Source: an uncultured Lachnospiraceae bacterium (GTDB taxonomy: Bacteria > Bacillota > Clostridia > Lachnospirales > Lachnospiraceae). Taken from it: a stretch of 39,567 nt of DNA. The number at the start of each line of letters is the position of its first letter. Position 1 is the stretch's first letter. The translations under genes and the position numbers were made by a program. Under the pieces are notes generated by a model that did not search any database, was not told where the DNA came from, and saw only the letters and a program-made list of their open reading frames with translations. The stretch covers positions 1-39,567 of the forward strand of contig CANQAR010000030.1 of assembly GCA_947588845.1 (NCBI GenBank). The letters are read 5' to 3'. Below, piece after piece: positions 8,785 through 16,893 of this stretch.

Positions 8785-10371
8785 CTATACAACCGCTTCT
8801 ATAAGCGTTTTTCCCTCAATCACCAGCTTTTTAACCCCTGTCTTTTTCTTTTTGTTAAAGTTGAAGCTGAGCATATATCCGGTGGAAAGGTGGTAATCGT
8901 TCAGATAACCGATCAGCTGTTTTTCACCTCTACGGTTATATTCTTCCCCATGCCAGATTTTCAGCTCGCAAACATACTGCTTTCCGCAGTAATCAACGAT
9001 CACATCCGTCCGGCGCATATCTCTGGTCCGAGCCTCGATATAATAATTGCCGGTACCATTAATAATCGGTTTCAGATAAAGCAGAAAGAACCGCCTTCCA
9101 TTCTCTTCTATAAAAGACTGATCTGCATCTGCATAAATATCCGAAAAGGTTTCTGTAAATTTTTCCAGTATGCGCTCCATATTAAGATCACCATTTTGTA
9201 TAAACTGATTTTCGTCCAGAACGGCAGCCCGGTAGATCCTGCTGTTCATAATCTCTTCCGAAAGAAACAGGTTGTACAGCTGTGTCTCAAAAATACGGTT
9301 TGCTATGCTGACGGCGCCACAGTTATTCCTGATAAATCCGAACATTGATCCAATATCCAGGGCGTAATTATATGGATTGTAAGGAAATTTTTCACCATTA
9401 AACAGAATCGCCTCAAGCATTTTCTTAAGTTCCGGGAAATCGTTCAGTTTTTTGATCATGTCGTCAAATAAGGTGTTGGATTCCCCAAGAAGTTCTGAAA
9501 CCGCCGTCAGCAGTCCCTCTTTGTTCCATGCGGATGCAGGTTCTGCGAATTCGTCTTTGCAGGGAATGATTTCGTCCATGAGCTTGCAAAGCCGTGATAC
9601 AAGAAACGGATAACCGGAAGTATAATCATAGAGCATTTGAGAAAGTTCCGGGATGTTGATCTGATAACAGTGGTCTTTCTCATATTCGCGGAGCATTCCC
9701 GCAATATCAGATACGGAAAAACTCATATCGGCAGTAAAATCAGAGGAAATGTTCCACGGACTGTTGTACTGATGCTCTGTATCAGGCCGTATCTTTAATT
9801 TTAGATTTTTGATGTCATAAATCCCCGCGAGAATAACGGACCGGAAAGCAGGCTGTTCGTCGCTGTTCAGGTATTTATCGCGCAGCATTCCGAGAAAAGA
9901 AAGGAACACTTCCTGTCCGCCTGCCTGATCCGCCTCATCAATCATAAGAACGACAGGATGCTTCGTCTGTCGGCATAAGGAAGAAATAAAATCAGACAGA
10001 TCAATAAGATCAATGTTCGCATGGCATATATCCTTCAATTCCTGCACAACGGAAGGAGGAATTTCTTCCGGAGACTTTCCGATATCGGTTCGGTAAAGAA
10101 GCCGGCAGAAACTCTGGCAAAAAGCAGTCTCCGATGCATACGCATTCTTCCCGATTCCCTCAAAACTGATGGAAAATACCAGATACCGGCCGACAAGTTT
10201 CTTTTTCAGCAAACGCAGCGTTGTAGTTTTTCCGAACTGTCGGGCACGGTTGATTGTGAAATAAGCTCCCTTATCAATCAGCGCTTCCATTTGATTCAGA
10301 CGATCGTCAATGTTTACCATGTAATGTTTATCCGGATTGCACAGACCGGCAGTGTTAAAATACTTTTCCAT
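8785..10371 (-). CDS. AAA-type ATPase with C-terminal PD-(D/E)XK nuclease-like domain
   Basis: This 528-aa protein combines an N-terminal ATPase domain (degenerate P-loop RARQFGKTTT near residue 45, Walker B VVLMIDEAD) with a C-terminal PD-(D/E)XK-like domain (RRTDVIVDYCGKQYVCELKIW, showing D...ExK). This architecture is common in Firmicutes and Bacteroidetes as multi-copy genes often called AAA-ATPase-like/DUF1703; their function is unknown, with mobile or defence roles suspected. I chose the ATG at 10371. A GTG at 10386 is in frame but overlaps the GGGAGG ribosome site. It sits 48 bases after fdhD and before the toxin-antitoxin pair, so it looks inserted into the maturation operon. Confidence 0.8.
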   Translation of the reverse strand: MEKYFNTAGLCNPDKHYMVNIDDRLNQMEALIDKGAYFTINRARQFGKTTTLRLLKKKLVGRYLVFSISFEGIGKNAYASETAFCQSFCRLLYRTDIGKSPEEIPPSVVQELKDICHANIDLIDLSDFISSLCRQTKHPVVLMIDEADQAGGQEVFLSFLGMLRDKYLNSDEQPAFRSVILAGIYDIKNLKLKIRPDTEHQYNSPWNISSDFTADMSFSVSDIAGMLREYEKDHCYQINIPELSQMLYDYTSGYPFLVSRLCKLMDEIIPCKDEFAEPASAWNKEGLLTAVSELLGESNTLFDDMIKKLNDFPELKKMLEAILFNGEKFPYNPYNYALDIGSMFGFIRNNCGAVSIANRIFETQLYNLFLSEEIMNSRIYRAAVLDENQFIQNGDLNMERILEKFTETFSDIYADADQSFIEENGRRFFLLYLKPIINGTGNYYIEARTRDMRRTDVIVDYCGKQYVCELKIWHGEEYNRRGEKQLIGYLNDYHLSTGYMLSFNFNKKKKTGVKKLVIEGKTLIEAVV

Positions 10372-10419
10372 ATTTTCAGATTTCACCTCCCGAATTTGTC
10401 AGAATTATTTCAGACATTG

Positions 10420-11445
10420 TCATACTCGAGGTGGTTCTCCCGCATACAGTCTCAGTCCGCCTCTTTTCGCGGTCCGGATCAATGTCAGCCTGTATTCCTT
10501 CGCCAGTCGTACCGCCTCCACAGAAACCGCAGCCTTCGTCACAAGGATGGGGATCCCCGCCCGGATAACCTTAACTGCCATATCGGTCGGAACCCTGCCG
10601 CTCGTATAGACCATGCACTCAGTCAGATCAATCCCGCTTCGCAGCGCATAGCCGATCGCCTTGTCCAGAGCGTTGTGCCTGCCGATATCCTCGCACTGAA
10701 ACAGAAGTTCTCCGCCACATGCCAGATAGCAGCTGTGCGTGGCTGCTGTCCCACGATGAAGGGGCGTATCCTTTGAAAACTCGTCTGCAAGCTGCCGAAT
10801 CCAGGAAAGCTTATACGCAATCGGAATCACCGGCGCAATCTCATCCGAATATACAAAATAATCGTTCAGAATACGGTTGCCGGTACAGCACGATGGAGTT
10901 GTTTCCACATAAGTTTCCTGTTCCGGAAGCTGCTGGTCGGATTCCCCTTCAGTTCCTATACCACTGAATTTTTCATTTGACTCGTCTGCGGCTGTCGTTC
11001 CTCTATTCTGAAACCTTCCAGCCGGCCCTTCCCTGTCTTTCAGGATCACCTTCGCGCGGCTTCCATACTCGCAGATATAGATCCCTTCCACATCCTCTGT
11101 GCCGCGGATGATTCCCTCCGTAAACAGTCTTCCAAGCACAAGCTCCGCCAAAAGCTGCCCAATGCAGATCACCTTCATGGTCAGAATCCCGTTGATGTAA
11201 ATTTCCAGCAGATGCTCCCGCAGAAGCGGAGCGCTCATCACTTCGCAGGTTTCGGATTCTGAGCTTCCATCTTTGCGCCCTCCTGCTCTGTGCTCTCCGG
11301 ATTTGCAGTTTTCAGATCCGAAGTTTCCATCCTTTTGATTTCCGGATTCGAGATTCCCATCAAAATCAAGCTGAACAAAGGAAATATTCTCTGTCAGCTC
11401 CAGACCGGAAGACTCCCCGTTCTTATACTGTTCATTAATGTACAT
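10420..11445 (-). CDS. fdhD: Formate dehydrogenase accessory sulfurtransferase FdhD
   Basis: FdhD transfers sulfur from a cysteine desulfurase to the bis-MGD cofactor of formate dehydrogenase. The 341-aa product contains LLREHLLEIYINGI, a central active-site loop region, THSCYLACGGELLFQCEDIGRHNALDKAIG, YTSGRVPTDMAVKVIRAGIPILVTKAAVS and a LYAGEP end, all family landmarks. The start at 11445 is just after the mobA stop, using AGAGGACG inside the end of mobA. Typical FdhD is about 260 aa; this one has two hydrophilic inserts, around residues 15-70 and around 130-180. The cysteine loop reads TTPSCCTGN rather than the E. coli CxxC. Confidence 0.93.
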   Translation of the reverse strand: MYINEQYKNGESSGLELTENISFVQLDFDGNLESGNQKDGNFGSENCKSGEHRAGGRKDGSSESETCEVMSAPLLREHLLEIYINGILTMKVICIGQLLAELVLGRLFTEGIIRGTEDVEGIYICEYGSRAKVILKDREGPAGRFQNRGTTAADESNEKFSGIGTEGESDQQLPEQETYVETTPSCCTGNRILNDYFVYSDEIAPVIPIAYKLSWIRQLADEFSKDTPLHRGTAATHSCYLACGGELLFQCEDIGRHNALDKAIGYALRSGIDLTECMVYTSGRVPTDMAVKVIRAGIPILVTKAAVSVEAVRLAKEYRLTLIRTAKRGGLRLYAGEPPRV

Positions 11446-11449
11446 TGTT

Positions 11450-12211
11450 TTACGTCCTCTTATATCCATGCAATCCATTTGGCACCGTTTTGATCCCTGC
11501 TTCCTGCGAAGAAATCTCTGATTTCCCAACAAACTTATGATACTCTTCCGGCGTATTGATATTGCTGACCACGTTCTCCCCGTAACCAAGATCCTCTATA
11601 TCCAGATACCTGGTATTCATCCGGTCAAACAGGAGACGCGGCCTGCGGATTCCTTCCTCCCGCAATGTCTCCAGAACAGGAATACAGTTCTTATTATAAA
11701 TAGAACAGAGAGGTTCCAGAATTCCCCCGGCCCGCAGCACAAGACAGTCCTCTCCTTTATACGCTCCGGCAAAGTCCCGCAGAAAATCCTCCGTTAGTCC
11801 CGGCATGTCCGTCGCCGCGACAAGGCAGGCGGCCGTTTTTATATGTCTTAGAAGCTGATAGATTCCCTCTACCGGGCCGTAACCCTTAAGTTCGTCCTCC
11901 ACAAGAATCACAGAACTGCTTCCGTCTGTCAAAGTGGGAACCTGCCCCCGTTCTGCAGATGAGTGTTCCCGCTCCGATTCTGTCAGTGCAGAAATCCCGG
12001 CAGTCTCAGAAGCCCTTCCGGCACTCTCCGCCAGCCACTGATACTTTCTGACATCGTCCACAGAAAGCAGCCGTTCTTCAAACCCCCGCGCCTGCAACAA
12101 TATATACTCCAGAAAACTGCCGTCCCCATATTTTAGTTCCGCTTTATTGGAACCCATCCTGCTGCTTTTCCCGCCCGCAAGGATTCCGATGGATAATTCA
12201 CCGACCTGCAT
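11450..12211 (-). CDS. mobA: Molybdenum cofactor guanylyltransferase MobA
   Basis: MobA joins GMP from GTP to molybdopterin to make MGD, the cofactor form used by FdhF. The 253-aa protein starts with the nucleotidyltransferase signature ILAGGKSSRMGSNKA (about residues 9-23), has the metal-binding AATDMPGL and the C-terminal NINTPEEY. A Ser/Glu-rich insert (about residues 62-100) enlarges it relative to the usual ~200 aa. It is 4 bases upstream of fdhD and 58 bases from the DUF169 gene, forming a mobA-fdhD unit. The start follows CAGGAG. Confidence 0.93.
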   Translation of the reverse strand: MQVGELSIGILAGGKSSRMGSNKAELKYGDGSFLEYILLQARGFEERLLSVDDVRKYQWLAESAGRASETAGISALTESEREHSSAERGQVPTLTDGSSSVILVEDELKGYGPVEGIYQLLRHIKTAACLVAATDMPGLTEDFLRDFAGAYKGEDCLVLRAGGILEPLCSIYNKNCIPVLETLREEGIRRPRLLFDRMNTRYLDIEDLGYGENVVSNINTPEEYHKFVGKSEISSQEAGIKTVPNGLHGYKRT

Positions 12212-12269
12212 GATATCTCCTGCCTTTCCAGCAATCGGAATTTTCTATGTCGAATCCCGCTTTTTCGTT

Positions 12270-13022
12270 CTACAGCCTTTTTTCAATTTCTTTCCATGCG
12301 TGGGTGGTAAGACAGCTCTTATCTAAGTCCTTTGTCAATCCATCCCACAGAGTATACGGCATCGTCAGTGAGAGGCAATTTGCCAAAGCCGCCCGTCTCT
12401 GGGAAATATCAAACAGGCCCATAACTGCCATAGGCCGCTCTTTTTCCATTTGATTCACCGCATACACAATGGACTGGCAAGCCGCCCCGAAAGGAGCAAT
12501 CGTATTAAGCGCCTCGCCATTGTGGGAGCCAAGCATAGTGACCAGTGCTGACAACTGGTCCGGTTCCGCAAAGATGTAAACAATATCAGGAATTCCCACT
12601 TCGTCCCATCTGCTTATAGGAGCAAATACAATACGGGGATATCCTTTCTCCGAAAAAGGCACAGCATTACGCCACTTCAAAGCTAACTCTTCTGAACAGA
12701 AAAATCTCTCACCGTATTTCATATGCTCCGGCATCTGCGATGGTGCTCCATCGCCAAATCCCTGAGAAAGCATCTTATGGATATTCGGGTTCCTTCTGGT
12801 AAATCCATCGCCAAAGCAACATCCTGTTGCTCCACCCGGACAGTTGCAGCTTTCCTCATCCATAGAAATGATTTTTCCCTTTGAGGCCCCCATCAGGAAA
12901 GGAATAACACAATTTCTCTTATCCGGAGACACATTGATGTCGCAGACAGCATCAGTTTCCCCAAGAAAAATGCCTACAGGTTCCCATTTGAGATGCAGCA
13001 TGTTTAATAATTCTTTTTCCAT
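12270..13022 (-). CDS. DUF169 family protein
   Basis: This 250-aa protein matches the DUF169 family (COG2043): N-terminal LHLKWEPVGIFLGE, then a cysteine-bearing core (NCPGGATGCCFGDGF), PFSEKGYPRIVFAPIS and a conserved GAACQSIV segment. The family is found in anaerobes and archaea, often near redox enzymes; its function is unknown and the cysteines may bind metal. The start at 13022 follows GGGAGG. It is on the same strand and 58 bases upstream of mobA, so a link with formate dehydrogenase maturation is possible but only positional. Confidence 0.8.
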   Translation of the reverse strand: MEKELLNMLHLKWEPVGIFLGETDAVCDINVSPDKRNCVIPFLMGASKGKIISMDEESCNCPGGATGCCFGDGFTRRNPNIHKMLSQGFGDGAPSQMPEHMKYGERFFCSEELALKWRNAVPFSEKGYPRIVFAPISRWDEVGIPDIVYIFAEPDQLSALVTMLGSHNGEALNTIAPFGAACQSIVYAVNQMEKERPMAVMGLFDISQRRAALANCLSLTMPYTLWDGLTKDLDKSCLTTHAWKEIEKRL

Positions 13023-13512
13023 CTTATAATTCCCTCCCAGCCATTTTCACTTCCAGACCGCCGATCAGTCCTGAAAATTTCCGTTTTTGAACCATCTGTG
13101 CAGAAGATTCAGATACCTGTCCTGCGCTGCGGTTCCATTTACGCCGCCTGTCACAACGGCAGCTTTATTCACCGCACGCCTATGGATTTAAGATGACAAA
13201 CGATCTCAATCTCGCGTATGCAAAGCCGCAGTCTTTGGCAGCGTTGGCCATCAAGGGGCTCCAGTAATCAAAGGGCGCGGCAAAGCCTCTCACCTCCTGC
13301 CCGAAGAGACGGCAGAGAGTCTCTCTGTCCTGCCCCATCTCATGAAGTATGAACTCCCGGGGCTTTCCCTCAAAATACGGATGCGTAAGGCTGTGGCTGG
13401 CGATTTCGTGTCCGTCGTAAAGGCCCAGCACCGCATCGGGCGGCAGGCGCTTAACCACTATGCCGCTCTCGTGGATCCACGCAAACTCCGAACGCATGAG
13501 CCCGGAGTTTAA

Positions 13513-13650
13513 AGTGACGTCCTCCCCCACCTAAAGAGGTGGGGGCTTCCCACCGCTATCGGCAGGTTTGGTTCCCGCTCAATAGTTCCAGCGAACTAAG
13601 TATCAACGGGCTAACTCCGTGCGTCCCACGGTTTTCTATTTACAGTTATT
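13513..13650 (-). ncRNA. Putative omega-RNA (TnpB guide RNA scaffold) at the right end of the IS
   Basis: In IS605-type elements the TnpB guide RNA is made from the 3' end of tnpB through the right end, and its guide is the flanking DNA. Here the ~135 bases after tnpB contain CCGTGGGACGCACGG, GTTCGCTGGAAC and the terminal hairpin CCCCCACCT/AGGTGGGGG, a strongly structured non-coding segment. The predicted guide begins at 13512 with TTAAACTCCGGGCTCA, from the deacetylase gene. The RNA may start within tnpB, so the 5' limit is approximate. Confidence 0.65.
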
Positions 13651-14744
13651 TATGCAAATACTGAGCGCATGCCTTCGTTTCTGATATTGATTGCAGCATT
13701 TATATCTCTGTTATGATGAGTTCCGCATTGAGGACAATCCCATTCCCTGACAGACAGGTCTTTTGTATCCGGATTTTTACAGCCGCAGATATTACAGATC
13801 TGGGAGCTTGCAAAAAACTTATCTATCTTTACAAACCGTTTGCCTGAATCAGCAAGCTTATACCGCAGAAATGTTGTGAACATACCCCAACCATTATCGG
13901 CTACGGATTTACCGAAATTAAGAGCCTGCGACATCGCTTTCATATCAAGATCTTCTACGCATACGCAATCATAGGAAGCCGCTATTTGTCTGGATTGTTT
14001 ATGTAAAAAATCCCTGCGTTGATTTGCAGCCTTTTCATGGAGTCTGGCCACCCTGATACGCTGCCTGCTGCGGTTCCTGGAGCCTTTTTGCATAAGGGAT
14101 AATTTTCTTTGTTCCCTTTTCAGTTTCTTTTCGGCCTGTCTGTAATATCTCGGATAACACGGCTCATAACCGTTGCTGTCCATGTATAATTCGTGCATGG
14201 AAAAATCAAGCCCTAAAAAAGTTGCCGGCATTTGCTGCTGTACTTGGTTTTCGTACTCAAACAAAATGCTGACATAATACTTTCCGCTTGGGACCTGGCT
14301 CACTGTCACGGATTTCAGTTTGTAATCGGATGGTATGGGTCTGTGCTGCTTCATTTTTACAAAGCCGGTTTTGGGCAGTCTGATCTGCCCATCGGAAATA
14401 AAAATATTTCCATTTACATAGTTTGTCGTATAACTTTTGCGGTTCGATTTTTTTGATTTGAACTTTGGAAACCCCGTTTTTGGCTGTTTGAAAAAATTCC
14501 GAAAAGCCGTCTGTAAATTCATCTGGGCATTGGCAAGAGCCAGGCTGTCAACCTCTTTAAGCCACTCAAATTCCTTTTTATACTGTGCGGGAGTATTGTT
14601 CAGCTTTTGTCCGGTTTCCTCATAATGCCTGATTTTATCGGATAACATACGATTATAGATAAATCTGACGCAGCCGAAAGTCCTGGCAAACACTGCACAC
14701 TGTTCTTCATTTGGATATATTCTGAATTTATAAGCTTTGTTCAA
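13650..14744 (-). CDS. tnpB: TnpB, RNA-guided endonuclease of an IS605-family element
   Basis: TnpB is the RuvC-type nuclease ancestral to Cas12 that cuts DNA at sites matched by omega-RNA. The 364-aa protein is complete: N-terminal helix-turn-helix region (MNKAYKFRIYPNEEQ...FGCVRFIYN), RuvC-I with the catalytic Asp in FLGLDFSMHE, RuvC-II with Glu in VCVEDLDM, a zinc finger of two CxxC pairs (CNICGC and CPQCG) and RuvC-III Asp in HHNRDINAAINI. Length is normal and no frameshift is visible, so it is probably active. The TTG start overlaps the tnpA remnant stop (TTGA). The predicted target-adjacent motif is the left flank, TTTAAC or a shorter part of it. Confidence 0.92.
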   Translation of the reverse strand: MNKAYKFRIYPNEEQCAVFARTFGCVRFIYNRMLSDKIRHYEETGQKLNNTPAQYKKEFEWLKEVDSLALANAQMNLQTAFRNFFKQPKTGFPKFKSKKSNRKSYTTNYVNGNIFISDGQIRLPKTGFVKMKQHRPIPSDYKLKSVTVSQVPSGKYYVSILFEYENQVQQQMPATFLGLDFSMHELYMDSNGYEPCYPRYYRQAEKKLKREQRKLSLMQKGSRNRSRQRIRVARLHEKAANQRRDFLHKQSRQIAASYDCVCVEDLDMKAMSQALNFGKSVADNGWGMFTTFLRYKLADSGKRFVKIDKFFASSQICNICGCKNPDTKDLSVREWDCPQCGTHHNRDINAAINIRNEGMRSVFA

Positions 14745-14953
14745 TGCTTTTCACCCTGACTTTCCATGTGTTTTTCGATTACTTCGACAGGTGCGCCTCC
14801 TGTTGTAAGCAAACAAAAACTCTGACTCCAAAAATATTCCTTCCAAAGCTTCCGGCGTATCTGCGGAAATTCCTTTTTCAGTCGCCAAATACTTTTCTGC
14901 GGTATTTTATAACCAATACAAGATATAGTATAACAAAAACATGGAATGTGCAT
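14741..14953 (-). pseudogene. tnpA: C-terminal remnant of the TnpA (Y1, HUH) transposase
   Basis: Only the last ~55 residues are recognisable (RLKKEFPQIRRKLWKEYFW, then SQSFCLLTTGGAPVEVIEKHMESQ), matching the C-terminus of IS605-type TnpA. The N-terminal HUH metal-binding half is missing. In the catalytic helix, where the family has EVIKKYIExQ, the tyrosine is replaced by histidine (VIEKHMESQ). Both defects abolish transposase chemistry. The remnant stop overlaps the tnpB start. Confidence 0.8.
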
Positions 14954-15219
14954 TACTGTCCAATTCCAGGTATAATCAGCCTTTTTCTCTTTTCAACTGA
15001 TTCTATGATAACAAATTGTTATATTTATGTCAAGCAAAGTAGGAACGCAATTCATCCCCCACTTTAGAAGTGGGGGACTTCTTGCTGAAAAAGGTTAAAG
15101 GTTCCCTTTATGCCGTATTTATTTAGGAGTTTCACAAATCTCACGTCCTGTATGACACCGTCATCGTAAGAGACCGTGAAAACTTTTTTCTTCCCTCCGG
15201 GATAAAGCAGCTTTTCCAT

Positions 15220-15534
15220 ATTACCTCCTCTTACCACAGCAGCCTGCCTTCATATTTAATTCAATTACATTGTCTCCCTATGAGGAACAACACGGATGGA
15301 CTTTGAAAATTCCAAGCGAATCTCCTCATTCGGAATACAGACGGTCTTTGTCTCTGCATGGATTCATCTGATCATTTTCCGGCAGAATCTCCATTGAGTC
15401 AGCAGCTTCTTTTACATATCCACTCATTTTTTACTCCTTCAAGTGAAAATGCTAATAACCGTATTATACTCTATCCGGCAGAAAAAATATAGCAGGATTT
15501 CGATGATCTGCCGGCAAACAATGTCTTAACTTTG
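15220..15534 (-). other. Gene debris between the split deacetylase and tRNA-Sec
   Basis: No intact gene is present. A 33-codon frame at 15427-15326 (MSGYVKEAADSMEILPEND, with AAGGAG six bases before its ATG) looks like the N-terminus of a small protein that stops early. In another frame just downstream a 30-residue stretch containing ETKTVCIPNEEIRLEFSKS resembles a piece of the C-terminal region of AAA-ATPase/DUF1703-type proteins. Both are probably remnants of deleted or inserted genes. Confidence 0.4.
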
Positions 15535-15571
15535 AAAAACCCGGCAGATCACAACTGGATCTCCGGGTTTT
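15535..15571 (-). terminator. Terminator downstream of tRNA-Sec (possibly bidirectional)
   Basis: Arms AAAACCCGG (15536-15544) and CCGGGTTTT (15563-15571) extend inward through AGATC/GATCT with one bulge, giving a long GC-rich stem. On the minus strand it is followed by TTTTT. It lies 80 bases after the selC 3' end. Confidence 0.8.
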
Positions 15572-15651
15572 CTTTCATTCCGCACTATGATACCGGAAAA
15601 AATACTTTGCATTTCATATTCCTGTACCATACTATATGAGAAATTATGTTC

Positions 15652-15749
15652 TGGCGCAGACATGTGGGAATCGAACCCACCCAGGGCGCTGCTAACGCCC
15701 AACACTGGTTTTGAAGACCAGGAGGCACACCAGTTACCTTACTGCCTGC
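15652..15749 (-). tRNA. selC: tRNA-Sec, anticodon UCA
   Basis: The 98-nt gene encodes CCA. It has an extended acceptor (GCAGGCA pairing with UGUCUGC), an anticodon arm CUGGU-CUUCAAA-ACCAG with UCA, a long variable arm (GGGCG-UUAGCAG-CGCCC) and a T arm GUGGG-UUCGAUU-CCCAC, with a G discriminator. The UCA anticodon, long variable arm and length are diagnostic. It provides the tRNA for the UGA of fdhF. It stands downstream of the mod operon and upstream of a strong terminator. Confidence 0.96.
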
Positions 15750-15861
15750 ATGTTTTTATGGCAACACTGTAACACATTTTAAAAGAAGCGTCAAGCCCCG
15801 CCAAAACAGAGCCATGCTGCAGAAAGTCCGAAATTGACTGCCGTCTGATTTCTACGGCGAA

Positions 15862-16893
15862 TTATAAAGCCGCCGCTTTTCCGAAACTGCACGCCGGATA
15901 ACGGCACTCCTCACATCCAAGGCAAAGTCCTCCATGTCCGAGCACCGTGATATCTCTGCGCGTTACCGGCGCTTTCGCCGCGGCGCGCGGAAGCATCAGA
16001 TCAAAAATGGTGCTTTTCGCGTACATGACACAGCCAGGCAGACCCATGACCACAGTCCCGTCCTCAAAATACGCCAGGCAGAACATCGCACCGGGCAGAA
16101 CCGGGGCGCCGTAGGAAACAACTTTCGCGCCGCTCTCTTTGATCGCGCCGGGTGTCTGGTCATCCGGGTCAACGCTCATGCCGCCCGTCGTAATGATCAG
16201 TTCGCATCCCTTTTCCTTCAGCGCAAGGATCGCGTCCGTGATCATTTTCTTATCGTCATTGACAGTTATGTGATCGGTGACTTCGATCCCGTACTGTTCC
16301 AGTTTCTTTACCACCACCGGTGTGAAAGTATCTTTAATTCTGCCGTAGTATACCTCGCTTCCCGTCGTCACAATTCCTGCCTTTTTCAGCGTGTAGGGAA
16401 GCAGGCTGCACAGCGGTTTCTCTCCCGCTTTTTCCTTCACCAGCTCCATCTTCTCTTTTGCGATCACAAGCGGGATCACCCGCGTTCCGAGAAGTTTATC
16501 GCCCTTTTTCACCGGCGTGAAAGTGTGGCGCGAGGCAATCATGACCTGCTCGATGTCATTGATCTCGTTCAGACGGTTCACATCTATGCAGAAAAGGCCG
16601 TCGCAGTCTGCAATCAGATCAATTTTTCCCTCCTTGACAGGCGTCGGAGACATGTGTTCATTGATACAGACATCGCACAAGATCTGTGCTGCCTCGTTCT
16701 CGTGATAAACAGTGTCGTCATTTTCCCAGATATACAGCGTCTCTTTTCCCATACTGAGAAGCACCGGTATATCCTCTTCTGTCACAATATGTCCTTTTCT
16801 GAAACGGGCGTCTTTTGTCACGCCTCTGATAATCTGTGTCAGGTCATGGCAGAGCACCTGACCAACGGCATCTTCTGTTCGAATCAATTTCAT
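15862..16893 (-). CDS. MoeA/MoaB-like molybdopterin-binding protein with a C-terminal four-cysteine motif
   Basis: This 343-aa cytoplasmic protein has an N-terminal MoeA-like region (KLIRTEDAVGQVLCHDLTQI) and a MoCF_biosynth domain (VTTGSEV at about 175-181, TTGGMSVDPDD at 235-245, GLPGCVMY at 284-291). MoeA-type proteins insert molybdate into molybdopterin. It lacks the full MoeA domain set and ends with CxxCxxCxxxxC (Cys324, 327, 330, 335), a possible metal or Fe-S site. The start at 16893 follows AGAGGG; an upstream ATG at 16935 gives a poorer N-terminus. It follows modABC on the same strand, which supports a role in using imported molybdate. Confidence 0.85.
   Translation of the reverse strand: MKLIRTEDAVGQVLCHDLTQIIRGVTKDARFRKGHIVTEEDIPVLLSMGKETLYIWENDDTVYHENEAAQILCDVCINEHMSPTPVKEGKIDLIADCDGLFCIDVNRLNEINDIEQVMIASRHTFTPVKKGDKLLGTRVIPLVIAKEKMELVKEKAGEKPLCSLLPYTLKKAGIVTTGSEVYYGRIKDTFTPVVVKKLEQYGIEVTDHITVNDDKKMITDAILALKEKGCELIITTGGMSVDPDDQTPGAIKESGAKVVSYGAPVLPGAMFCLAYFEDGTVVMGLPGCVMYAKSTIFDLMLPRAAAKAPVTRRDITVLGHGGLCLGCEECRYPACSFGKAAAL

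Larger units (their letters stand above)
13513..15093 (-). mobile_element. IS605-family (TnpB-carrying) insertion sequence, about 1.58 kb
   Basis: Boundaries come from the interrupted deacetylase frame: the left flank ends TTTAAC (15099-15094) and the right flank resumes TTAAACTCC (13512-13504). There is no target duplication and no terminal inverted repeat, as expected for this family. Both ends have subterminal hairpins: TCCCCCACTT/AAGTGGGGGA (15055-15077) at the left and CCCCCACCT/AGGTGGGGG (13524-13545) at the right. It contains an intact tnpB, a decayed tnpA and the omega-RNA region. The element is not autonomously mobile, because TnpA lacks its N-terminal domain and catalytic tyrosine. 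Confidence 0.87.
13180..15219 (-). pseudogene. Polysaccharide deacetylase gene split by an IS605-family element
   Basis: The N-terminal part (15219-15094) starts with GAGGAGGTAATATG and encodes MEKLLYPGGKKKVFTVSYDD, then a segment ending KGTFN. The C-terminal part (13512-13180) resumes with LNSGLMRSEF and carries HEIASHSLTHP and CGFAYARL, the NodB-type carbohydrate esterase motifs. Removing 13513-15093 joins the parts in frame as GTFN-LNSGL, a typical family sequence. The 3' end is also degraded: after YARL the frame runs into an unrelated tail and stops. The intact enzyme would have N-deacetylated a cell-wall or extracellular polysaccharide; it is now non-functional. Confidence 0.87.

Noticed and set aside
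13023-13179. Possible gene fragment between the DUF169 gene and the deacetylase remnant
   Set aside because: A short frame (KAAVVTGGVNGTAAQDRYLN...) is open for about 35 codons only, and I cannot tie it to a family.
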